Below are positions 1-8,228 of a stretch of DNA of 64,000 nucleotides, one piece after another; positions within the stretch are counted from its first letter, which is position 1; each line of letters begins with the position of its first letter. The DNA is from Luteitalea sp. TBR-22 (lineage in GTDB: Bacteria > Acidobacteriota > Vicinamibacteria > Vicinamibacterales > Vicinamibacteraceae): assembly GCF_016865485.1 (NCBI RefSeq), contig NZ_AP024452.1, positions 3,432,501-3,496,500 of the forward strand, in the 5' to 3' direction. The notes under the pieces were generated by a model. The model did not search any database and was not told the origin of the DNA. It saw only the letters and a list, made by a program, of their open reading frames with translations. Position numbers and translations under genes: made by a program.

Positions 1-112
1 GCTGCATCAACGACCTACAGCTTGCCAACCGGGCTGTTCCCCGATTTCTCCATCGCGAACGGATCAGTCAGCAGGCGGATCGCAGGCTCACGTCCGCCCT
101 CGGCCAGGTGCA

Positions 113-628
113 TTGTCGTGGACGTGGACATCTGACAGGGGTATCGCCGTGGCCGACGCCATCATCCTCCGCTTCTCCCACCCCGCCTTCCCGCCAGGGC
201 GGGTGCAAGGGTTCTCCTTGATCTGGGCCTTCTACGTGAAGGGCTTCATCCCCGAGACGCATTGCCAGTGCTGCTTCAAGGGGCTCCGCGCGCCGAACTT
301 CCACTCTCGCAATGCCTCCAGTGGCGTGGACATCATCCTCGACCTCCTGGACGTGTCACCGATCGTCTACATCTGCGGCGTGGCGATGGGACCGGAAGAC
401 CAGCGGAAGTACCGGAACCTCCATCTGCCTGTCCGGTACGAGGAGGGCTCGACGACGTCAGCGACGACGTACAACGGCTACACGGTCGAAGTGACGAACG
501 CCAGGGCGCTGCCCATTCCTCCCGTGCCTGACGGCTACAACGGCCTGCCCCCGCACCACACGCGCTGCAAGAACTTCCAGTTCGGGTTGGCGACGTTCGG
601 CACTCGGCAATCGGCGCCGAGAGCGTGA
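113..628 (+). CDS. Hypothetical protein, Cys-containing
   Basis: I do not recognise this 171-residue protein. The frame looks coding because third codon positions are mostly G or C and the residue composition is ordinary, unlike the Arg-rich shadow frames. It has a clustered CQCC (about residues 52-55), a later Cys in HTRCKNF, and a Pro-rich C-terminal third. No signal peptide or membrane segment is obvious. An alternative GTG start lies at 149. It sits ahead of a hydrolase remnant, so it may itself be part of a decaying region. Confidence 0.4.
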   Translation: MSWTWTSDRGIAVADAIILRFSHPAFPPGRVQGFSLIWAFYVKGFIPETHCQCCFKGLRAPNFHSRNASSGVDIILDLLDVSPIVYICGVAMGPEDQRKYRNLHLPVRYEEGSTTSATTYNGYTVEVTNARALPIPPVPDGYNGLPPHHTRCKNFQFGLATFGTRQSAPRA

Positions 629-673
629 CGAGGTTCGAGCAGCACGTGTGGGACGGGCCGAAGTCTGCGCCGC

Positions 674-964
674 TCAGGAGGGCACCGATGGATGCCCGGG
701 CGCTGCCTTGGCCGACGCCGCCCTGATCAACTCGGCAACGGCGTCAGGCGCTTCAAAGTTGGGTGCGTGCCCCACCCCTTCGATACGATGCAGTCGCGCT
801 CCCCGGATGCCCTCAACGAGCGCATCGGCGTGTACGGGCGGAGACGTTCTGTCCAGCGTGCCGACAACCACGGTGCAGGGCACCTGTACGACGCCCCTGG
901 CCAGCAGATGCACGGCACCCGCCGCGGACGCAAGAGTGACGAGCCCTGCGACGAAGAGCGGCAT
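674..964 (-). pseudogene. Alpha/beta-hydrolase C-terminal remnant
   Basis: The 96-residue frame matches only the end of an alpha/beta-hydrolase. It has the strand preceding the acid (PCTVVVGTLDRTSPP, carrying the catalytic-type Asp) and the final histidine segment (IEGVGHAPNFEAPDAV). The nucleophile elbow, oxyanion loop and lid that should precede it are absent. The DNA just upstream (965-1069) has no hydrolase-like reading in any frame before the next gene ends. This looks like a 5'-deleted gene rather than a functional small protein. Confidence 0.6.
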
Positions 965-1069
965 GCATCCGCCTTTCGCAAGTGTTTCGGACCACGCTCC
1001 TCCGACCGACGGGAGCCCGCTCCACCCCTTCGCCGATTCCCGACACAGCAGCAGGACCGGCAGCGACGT

Positions 1070-1825
1070 TCAGCCGCCCGTGACCAACGCGTCGGGGATC
1101 TCGTGGCGCTCGCCCGACGGGAACGTGACGATCGTCGTGTCGCCCTTCCGCTCGACCGACATGGCCTCGCTGGCGTCCGACGCCGTCGGCTTGCCCTTCT
1201 CGAACAGGATGTTCCGGACGCCGGCCGTGCCGAGTTCGATCTCCACGGTGGCCGTGCCGTCACGGCCCCGACGAATCACGCCGGCCTTGCACGGCTTGGG
1301 CGTCTTGTCGGTGTCGTACGGATTGGCCACGCACGGGATCGAGGCTTCCGCGTGGCGATGCGTGCCCGGCACGAGCGCATCGGCCGACGAGGCGAGCGGA
1401 CGCAACGGCGCGCCGGTCACGCCGATCGTCAGCGCATAGCTGGTGGCTGCCCCCCGACGGGCGATCGCCCTGATCAGGTAGACGCGCACCTTGTAGTCGC
1501 CGTCGGCAGGCAGGCGGCCCTTGTACGAGGCCGCGCCATCGGAGACGTACATGGCCGCGTCGGCGCTGCCCGGCGGCAGCACGTTGAACGAGGTCGACTT
1601 GTTGGTCGGCGCCAGGGTGACGGTGATCGTCTGGCCGGCCGCCGCCTTGACCACGTAGTCGATGGTCTCGTCACCCTTCAACTGCCCCTTGATCGCCGCC
1701 GACGAGGCGCCGGCCGCGAACGCGACCCGTTCGGCCTTTGGCGGGGGCGGCTGGGCAATGGCGGTCGAGGCCAGCGACAGGGCGCCGAGCGCCACGACCA
1801 GGCACGGACGGATGAGCAAGCGCAT
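1070..1825 (-). CDS. Secreted hypothetical protein
   Basis: The 251-residue protein begins with a clear signal peptide (MRLLIRPCLVVALGALSLAS, cleavage near AIAQ). The first half (about residues 30-140) resembles a beta-rich pre-peptidase-like or adhesion domain: hydrophobic strands alternate with Gly/Asp turns (GDETIDYVVKAAAGQTITVTL). The second half has two cysteines (IPCVANPYD, PKPCKAGV) that could form a disulfide in the periplasm. No catalytic motif was recognised. The gene stands alone, with repeat-containing spacer DNA upstream. Confidence 0.6.
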   Translation of the reverse strand: MRLLIRPCLVVALGALSLASTAIAQPPPPKAERVAFAAGASSAAIKGQLKGDETIDYVVKAAAGQTITVTLAPTNKSTSFNVLPPGSADAAMYVSDGAASYKGRLPADGDYKVRVYLIRAIARRGAATSYALTIGVTGAPLRPLASSADALVPGTHRHAEASIPCVANPYDTDKTPKPCKAGVIRRGRDGTATVEIELGTAGVRNILFEKGKPTASDASEAMSVERKGDTTIVTFPSGERHEIPDALVTGG

Positions 1826-1896
1826 CCCCTGACTCTAGCGTTAGGGCGGCTACAGGCGAAAGCCGATTTCCGCCACGAGCCGTAACGGCAGAGAAC

Positions 1897-1922
1897 GGCC
1901 GGGTGGGACACCCGGCCCTACC
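1897..1922. repeat. GC hairpin with flanking CTACC, copy 1
   Basis: Perfect 9-bp arms GGCCGGGTG and CACCCGGCC enclose GGA and are followed by CTACC. A nearly identical copy lies at 35923-35948. It sits in spacer DNA upstream of the secreted gene. It has no T tract, so it may be a dispersed extragenic palindrome rather than only a terminator. Confidence 0.7.
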
Positions 1923-1995
1923 GGTGTGGAGTCTCGGCCCTGAGCCGCGAACGGGATGGGCCGCGTCGGCCCGCGGCCCGACGGTTGTGTCAGGA

Positions 1996-2016
1996 CCTGA
2001 GCCCTGAGCCTTGAGC
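1996..2016. repeat. Heptamer tandem array (CCTGAGC x3)
   Basis: Three consecutive 7-bp units, CCTGAGC, CCTGAGC and CTTGAGC, lie just beyond the 3' end of the DUF3592 gene. The unit length matches the arrays at 33682 and 50553, although the unit sequence differs. Confidence 0.7.
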
Positions 2017-2022
2017 CCTCTT

Positions 2023-2481
2023 CTATCGCCGGGTGCGAGAGGTGCCACGGGCATCCCGGGGCCCGAACACCGCCACCGCAACTCCGGTGCCCCCCAGCAA
2101 CAGCACGCCGCCGAGCCAGATGAGGACGGGCGCGAGGAACTCGATGCGCCGGTCCACGCGGGCGCGCATCGGCTGGCTCGCATCGTACCGGACCGGGACC
2201 GCCTCGCCGACCGCGTAGGGAGGGCGCCCGTAGCTCGACACGCTGCGAAAACGGACGCGTTGCCCATCCGGGGTCGTGAAGGCCACGACCAGGCGGTACC
2301 GCTGCTCCACTTTCTTGGCCTCGCGCACGTAGGACTCGTGCGCGACCACCTGGCCGGTCGTTCGCGCCGCCTGCAGCAGGAAGAAGCGGTCGGTCTCGGT
2401 GAGCCGCCAGCCGACGGCGAACAGCGCGATTGCCACCAGCACCAGCACCGTCCCGACGACACTCCGGCCACCTGCTGCCAT
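2023..2481 (-). CDS. DUF3592-like membrane protein
   Basis: A 152-residue protein with two membrane segments, one near residues 8-25 (VVGTVLVLVAIALFAVGW) and one near 122-143 (APVLIWLGGVLLLGGTGVAV). They flank a beta-rich extracytoplasmic domain. The pattern 'TTGQVV...YRLVVAFTTPDGQRVRF...YAVGEAVPVRYD' is typical of DUF3592, whose function is unknown. The ATG at 2481 is preferred because a longer in-frame extension is Arg/Gly-rich and noncoding-like. The gene appears monocistronic. Confidence 0.75.
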   Translation of the reverse strand: MAAGGRSVVGTVLVLVAIALFAVGWRLTETDRFFLLQAARTTGQVVAHESYVREAKKVEQRYRLVVAFTTPDGQRVRFRSVSSYGRPPYAVGEAVPVRYDASQPMRARVDRRIEFLAPVLIWLGGVLLLGGTGVAVAVFGPRDARGTSRTRR

Positions 2482-2688
2482 CCGCGCAGCATAGCAAGGT
2501 GAGCCCCCGGGGCGGCGTCGCCGGCCGGGGTTGCCAACCAGGCCCGACCACGGCACGGCATGTGCAATGAATCAATGCGTTCAGGCAGCAGCAATTCACG
2601 CCGTCTCTTTCCGGCCGCGTCAAATCGAGACACATCCCCATTGGCGATGTTTACACTCCGCCAGACCGCTGGCCGTAATCCACAGCAC

Positions 2689-2709
2689 TGTGTTCAAATT
2701 TTGAACACA
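2689..2709. promoter_or_regulatory. Operator-like palindrome upstream of sigma-54 regulator
   Basis: Perfect 9-bp arms TGTGTTCAA and TTGAACACA flank ATT, in an AT-rich island within otherwise GC-rich DNA. It lies 46 bp before the response-regulator start. Immediately downstream (2710-2726) is a second inverted repeat, CCAAGG / CCTTGG, around a 5-nt loop. The layout suggests a protein-binding site plus a leader hairpin, possibly autoregulatory. Confidence 0.55.
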
Positions 2710-2755
2710 CCAAGGTTTCCCCTTGGCAAGGGTCGACTCGGCCCGGGAGCCCCGC

Positions 2756-4140
<1,385 letters not shown>

Positions 4141-4144
<4 letters not shown>

Positions 4145-4683
4145 ACCTCCCCTCGCGACACCCTGCCGTCGACGAGACCTGCCAACGGATGCTCGACCAC
4201 CTCGCCGCCATGGTGCGTGTGTGGACGCCGACGACGGGCGTCACCTACGTCAACCGCGCCTGGCGGACACTGACGGGCAGTTCGCTCGACGCCAACGTCG
4301 GGGAGGGCTGGCTGCGGTTCGTCCATCCCGACGACCGGGCCGGCCTCGCGACTTCCGCACCGGGCAGTGCCGTCGGTTATCGCCTGGTCACCGACGCGAG
4401 CGAGCCGGTGCCGGTCGTGGATACGAGCGCGGAATGGACGAGCGAGGACGGCGCCGTGCTCGGCGTCATCCACACGATCACGCCTCAACCCGCCGCCGCG
4501 CCCGCGACCATCGCGATGTCGAAGTGGGCGCACGAACTGCGCGGGCCCCTGAACGCGATTCTCGGCTGGTCCGACTTGCTGAGTGCGGGCGACGCGGGAC
4601 CCGACGTCCTGGAGCGAGGGCTCAAGGCGATCGCCGCCAACGCGCGGCAACAGGCGGTGATCATCAAGCGGATGACCGAGTAG
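4141..4683 (+). CDS. PAS-HisKA protein lacking an ATPase domain
   Basis: A 180-residue protein with an N-terminal PAS-like domain (about 15-115; 'VTYVNRAWRTLTG', 'FVHPDDRA'). A histidine-kinase dimerisation segment follows, with H131 in WAHELRGPLNAILGWSDLL. It stops about 50 residues after the H-box, so the HATPase_c domain (N, G1, G2 boxes) is absent. No such domain is visible in the downstream DNA in any frame. It cannot autophosphorylate by itself; it could be a phosphotransfer, phosphatase or dimerisation partner of the coupled regulator, or a truncated kinase. Confidence 0.8.
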
Positions 4684-4703
4684 GCGCGGCGCTCGCGGGC
4701 ACG

Positions 4704-4719
4704 TGGCATTCCGCTTGCT
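4704..4719 (+). promoter_or_regulatory. Candidate sigma-54 (-24/-12) promoter
   Basis: TGGCATT, CCGC, TTGCT reproduces the TGGCAYR-N4-TTGCW consensus at every position except one (T in place of R). GG and GC have the required spacing. It lies directly after a sigma-54 activator operon and before the small helix-turn-helix gene. The predicted start of transcription (~4730) leaves almost no leader for ATG 4733, so a leaderless mRNA or a chance match must be considered. Confidence 0.4.
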
Positions 4720-4732
4720 CCTGAGCGGCGGC

Positions 4733-4954
4733 ATGAACCAGCGTGCCCACCCGTCTTTCAACAGACCCGAGGCGCTGCAGCGCGTCGTCGGCGAGTACCT
4801 CGAGATGCCCGGGCTGTCGCTCAGCGCGTCGCAAGCGGCCAGGCTGTGGCACCTCGATGCGCGGCAGTGCGAACAACTGCTCGAAGTGCTGGTCGATCGG
4901 CACTTCCTGCATCGCACGTCGCGCGGACTCTACGTCCGCCCCAGTCAGCACTGA
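4733..4954 (+). CDS. Small winged-helix-like protein
   Basis: A 73-residue protein. Its core (PGLSLSASQAARLWHLDARQ, then a helix 'CEQLLEVLVDRHFL' and a short wing 'HRTSRGLYVR') fits a compact helix-turn-helix or winged-helix fold. Related small proteins recur as uncharacterised genes in proteobacteria and acidobacteria (from memory). An alternative start at 4703 would add ten residues. It follows the PAS/H-box gene on the same strand and ends before a strong hairpin, so the three genes may form one regulatory unit. No enzyme motif is visible. Confidence 0.65.
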   Translation: MNQRAHPSFNRPEALQRVVGEYLEMPGLSLSASQAARLWHLDARQCEQLLEVLVDRHFLHRTSRGLYVRPSQH

Positions 4955-4993
4955 CCGCACCCAGCGCTCGGCGCCACCGGGATCGAAACGCCG

Positions 4994-5020
4994 CGGGGCG
5001 GGCTGTCCAGGCCCGCCCCG
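4994..5020. terminator. Strong GC hairpin between convergent genes
   Basis: A perfect 10-bp stem, CGGGGCGGGC / GCCCGCCCCG, with a 7-nt loop and followed by ATTGTTG on the + strand. It lies 40 bp after the small helix-turn-helix gene and 46 bp after the end of the CsbD-like gene, so it could terminate both. Confidence 0.7.
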
Positions 5021-5065
5021 ATTGTTGCCCGGCCCGACAGTGCGTCTCACCGCACTGCATGCAGG

Positions 5066-5293
5066 TCAGCCGCGGGCGGTACCTCCCCAACTGCTGCCCT
5101 CGGCCTCGTCAATCTCCTGGAGCCGACGCTCCACGTCGGCCCGCGACATCCCGTACCGCTCCTGGATGTGCCCGACGAACTTGTCGCGCTGCCCGTCGAA
5201 CCGGTCGAGGTCGTCGTCGGTCAACTCGCCCCACGTCTCCTTGATGCGGGTGCGCAGCACCTTCCACTTCACCTCGGCAGTGGCGCGGTTCAT
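5066..5293 (-). CDS. CsbD-like stress protein
   Basis: A 75-residue hydrophilic helical protein matching the CsbD family in length and pattern ('VKWKVLRTRIKETWGELTDDDLDRFDG...LVGHIQERYG'-like). CsbD proteins are general-stress proteins of unknown biochemical role in the cytoplasm. Its ATG overlaps the stop of the upstream BON-domain gene by 4 nt (5290-5293), so the two are almost certainly co-translated as a stress or envelope pair. The transcript probably ends at the hairpin at 4994-5020. Confidence 0.85.
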   Translation of the reverse strand: MNRATAEVKWKVLRTRIKETWGELTDDDLDRFDGQRDKFVGHIQERYGMSRADVERRLQEIDEAEGSSWGGTARG

Positions 5294-6075
5294 GGCTGGC
5301 GCTCCGGCGCGCGGCGCACCGTCATCTGGTCGACCACCCGGTTCACGCCCTCGGTCTCGCGGGCGATGCGGAGCACGCGATCGCGCAGCTCGGGCGACGG
5401 CACGTCGCCGGTGATCGTGACGACGTTCTTCTTCACCTTCACGTCGACGTCCACGTTCTCGAGCGCGTCGTCGGCGTTGATCTTCCCGGCGATCTTGCTG
5501 GTGATCCAGGTCTCGTCGACCTTCTCGGGCGTCGCCGTCACCACGTCGCGGGTCTTCTTCGCGCCGGTCACCACGGCGTCCTTGGTCGCCTCGGCGGCGT
5601 CACCGATGGCACTACCCGTCTTCTCGAGCGCGTCCTCGGTCTTGTCACCCGCCTTGCGCGCCGTATCCTTCACGTCGCCCGCGAGCACCGATCCCTTGGT
5701 GCCCTCACTGGCCGACGTCCCGGCCGCCGTCATGCGAATGGCGATCTGGTTGTCGATGCTCGAGACGCCCTTGACGCCCTTGGCCAGGCGCTCGGCCGTC
5801 TGTCGCTGCGCGGCCGTGGCGACCTCGCCCTCGATCACCAGGCGCGTGCCGTCCATGCGCGCCTGCAGGTCCGCGTCGGCGAGCGTCTTGTCCGCCGACC
5901 AGCGCTGTTCGACCCGATCCGCGACGTCATCGCTGGCGTCGGCCGAAGCCCGTTGCGTTCCCTGCGCCTGCTGGATCACCGCCGCCGTGACGGCGCCACT
6001 GGCCATCGCTGGCGTGCCGGCGATCATGGCGGCCCCCAGCGCGAGGCCGAGGCACGGAATGAAGTTCCGACTCAT
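5290..6075 (-). CDS. Exported BON-domain protein
   Basis: A 261-residue protein with a signal peptide (MSRNFIPCLGLALGAAMIAG, cleavage near AMASG) and two BON-like domains, one mid-protein ('ARMDGTRLVIEGEVATAAQR') and one C-terminal ('DVDVKVKKNVVTITGDVPSP'). A Lys/Asp-rich linker separates them. BON domains bind phospholipid or envelope surfaces, as in OsmY. ATG 6075 is chosen because an AAAGGAGAA ribosome site lies a few bases upstream; the longer open frame is not protein-like. It is coupled to the CsbD-like gene. Confidence 0.88.
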   Translation of the reverse strand: MSRNFIPCLGLALGAAMIAGTPAMASGAVTAAVIQQAQGTQRASADASDDVADRVEQRWSADKTLADADLQARMDGTRLVIEGEVATAAQRQTAERLAKGVKGVSSIDNQIAIRMTAAGTSASEGTKGSVLAGDVKDTARKAGDKTEDALEKTGSAIGDAAEATKDAVVTGAKKTRDVVTATPEKVDETWITSKIAGKINADDALENVDVDVKVKKNVVTITGDVPSPELRDRVLRIARETEGVNRVVDQMTVRRAPERQP

Positions 6076-6245
6076 CAGCTTCTCCTTTCGCGTCGGGCGG
6101 AGGCCCGACGAAACACGTGTCGAAAGGGAGAGCAAGGACCGGACCAGCGGCGGGAATGCCGCGCAGCCGGGCCCGACAGTCGAAATCAGGGCAGCGGCGC
6201 GGCAACTTCGCGCCGCGTGTACGCGGCGCATACACGCCGCGATCG

Positions 6246-7622
6246 TCAGCGCCTGTACGGGACCGCTTCAGCGCGAGCGATGAACGACTGCAGCGACTCG
6301 ACCATGGCGCGCTGCGGCGTATTGACGTCGCCGCTGCGGTCCACCTTCTGGAGCGGGTCATCGTCGAGGTTGAACAGCTCGAACGGGGCGCGCGGGCGAT
6401 GCTGGACCAGTGTCCACGCCCCACGCCGCATCGCGTACACGGCCTGGCCGCCGAGGCGCGGGCCTTCGCGGATGCTGAACAGCAGATCACGCGGAGCCCA
6501 CGGCGCGCCTGCCAGGAGAGGCCGCAGGTCGCGCCCGGCGACGTCCGGGCCGAGCACGGCTTGCGCCACGCCCGCAATCGTCGGGGCGAGATCCATCGAC
6601 TGGATGGGCGTGCCCTCGCTGCGTCCGGCGAACGCCGCGTGCGGCCATCGCACCACGGTCGGGATCCGCAGCCCGCCTTCGTGGAGCGTCGGCTTGCCGC
6701 CGCGCAGCCCGTTGTTGGTGGCGCCGGCCGGCACTTCCCCGCCGTTGTCGCTGGTGAAGATCACGAGCGTGTCGTCGAGCATCCGCTTGCGCTCGAGCGC
6801 CGCCACCACCTGGCCGATGCCGGCATCCATGTGCTCGACCAGGGCCAGCAACTTCGCTCGCGGCTCGGCAATCCCGGGGATGCGCGCGCGCACCTCGGCC
6901 AGCGATGCTGCCGTCGGCTGGATCGGCACGTGCGGGGCGTTGTAGGCCAGGTAGAGGAAGAGCGGCGAGCGGGGATCGTGCCGGTCCACGGCCTCGACCG
7001 CCCAGCGCGTGAACAGGTCGGTCGCGTGGCCCGCCGGGTCGATGGCGTCGCGGCCGTCGCGCATGTAGTTGATGCCGTGACGACGATGGGTGACGTAGTC
7101 GTCCATCATGTCGCCCAGGAAGCCCGTGAACGCGTCGAAGCCGCGATCCATCGGGTGGTCACCGGGCTCGAGCCCGAGGTGCCACTTCCCCACGGCGGCG
7201 GTGCGATAGCCGACCGCGCGCAGTGCCTCCGGCAGCAGGCGCAGGTCGCGCCGCAACGCCCCCCAGGAGTTGGCCGGGTCGGTGCGGATCACGCCGGGCA
7301 CGCCGACCATCGGGGGGTGCTGGCCGGTCATCAGCGCGGCGCGGGTCGGCGAGCACACCGGCGCATTGGCGTACGCGCTGGTGAAGCGCACGCCCTCGCG
7401 ACCCAGCCGATCGATCGACGGCGTCCGCACGTCGGTGGCGCCGTACGCGGAGACCTCGCCGATGCCGAGGTCGTCGGCGACGATCAGCAGGACGTGGGGG
7501 CGGGCCATGGCCGGCGACCGTCCGGACTGGCCCGAGGGGACGGCCAGGGCGAGCGTGGCCAGGACGACGGTGAGCGCGAGTCGGAGGCTGTGGCGTCGTC
7601 TCACGGCTGGGCAGGCTATCAT
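6246..7622 (-). CDS. Exported sulfatase
   Basis: A 458-residue protein with an N-terminal export signal, then the metal-binding start of the sulfatase fold (RPHVLLIVADDLG). The formylglycine motif C90-S-P-T-R lies in NAPVCSPTRAALMTG, followed by VGKWHLG and the second metal site 'VIFTSDNGG'. It is therefore an arylsulfatase-type hydrolase needing maturation of Cys90 by a formylglycine-generating enzyme, not seen here. It probably acts on sulfated glycans in the periplasm. ATG 7622 faces the divergent flavodoxin-like gene with only 9 bp between starts. Confidence 0.92.
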   Translation of the reverse strand: MIACPAVRRRHSLRLALTVVLATLALAVPSGQSGRSPAMARPHVLLIVADDLGIGEVSAYGATDVRTPSIDRLGREGVRFTSAYANAPVCSPTRAALMTGQHPPMVGVPGVIRTDPANSWGALRRDLRLLPEALRAVGYRTAAVGKWHLGLEPGDHPMDRGFDAFTGFLGDMMDDYVTHRRHGINYMRDGRDAIDPAGHATDLFTRWAVEAVDRHDPRSPLFLYLAYNAPHVPIQPTAASLAEVRARIPGIAEPRAKLLALVEHMDAGIGQVVAALERKRMLDDTLVIFTSDNGGEVPAGATNNGLRGGKPTLHEGGLRIPTVVRWPHAAFAGRSEGTPIQSMDLAPTIAGVAQAVLGPDVAGRDLRPLLAGAPWAPRDLLFSIREGPRLGGQAVYAMRRGAWTLVQHRPRAPFELFNLDDDPLQKVDRSGDVNTPQRAMVESLQSFIARAEAVPYRR

Positions 7623-7631
7623 GCGGCGTCC

Positions 7632-8228
7632 ATGCCACGCGTGCTGGTGCTGTTCGCGCACCCTGCCTACGAGAAGTCCCGGGTGAACCGGCGGCTGGTC
7701 GAGGCGATTGCCGACCTCGACGAGATCACCGTCCACGACCTCTACGAGGCCTATCCCGACTTCCGGATCGACGTGGCGGCCGAGCAGGCGCGCCTGGTCG
7801 CGCACGACGTGATCGTGCTGCAGCACCCGTTCTACTGGTACAGCGCCCCGGCCCTGCTCAAGGAATACCTCGACCTGGTGCTCGAGCACGGCTTCGCGTA
7901 CGGCTCGCAGGGCCACGCCCTCGACGGCAAGCTGCTGATGAATGCCACGACGACCGGCGGCGCCGAGTCGGCCTACCAGATCGGCGGGCGCAACCGCTTC
8001 ACGATGCGGCAACTGCTCGCGCCGTTCGACCAGACCGCCTTCCTGTGCCGCATGACCTACCTGGCGCCCTTCGTCGTGCACGGGGCGCTGCGCATCGACG
8101 CCGAGGGTGGCCTCGACGTCGCGGAGCGACGGTACCGCGCACTGCTCGTCGCGCTCCGCGACGGCACGCTCGACCTCGCGCGCGCCGTCGAGGGCTCGCG
8201 CATCAACGACCTCGTCGCGGACGCGTGA
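7632..8228 (+). CDS. KefF/KefG-like NAD(P)H oxidoreductase
   Basis: A 198-residue flavodoxin-fold quinone reductase of the KefF/MdaB type. Features are LFAHPAYEKSRVNRRLV near the N-terminus, VLQHPFYWYSAPALLKEYLD and TTTGGAESAY. Such proteins are cytoplasmic FMN-binding ancillary subunits that activate Kef antiporters. It ends by a 1-nt TGATG overlap into a KefB/C-like antiporter gene, which strongly supports the role of ancillary subunit. E. coli shows the same pairing (KefF-KefC, KefG-KefB). Confidence 0.88.
   Translation: MPRVLVLFAHPAYEKSRVNRRLVEAIADLDEITVHDLYEAYPDFRIDVAAEQARLVAHDVIVLQHPFYWYSAPALLKEYLDLVLEHGFAYGSQGHALDGKLLMNATTTGGAESAYQIGGRNRFTMRQLLAPFDQTAFLCRMTYLAPFVVHGALRIDAEGGLDVAERRYRALLVALRDGTLDLARAVEGSRINDLVADA

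Noticed and set aside
68-304. Minus-strand open frame opposite the first hypothetical gene
   Set aside because: The + frame has better third-position bias and a more natural composition; the minus frame looks like its shadow.
2701-2740. Sigma-54 promoter at TGGCAAGG upstream of the first regulator
   Set aside because: No -12 TTGC at the required distance.
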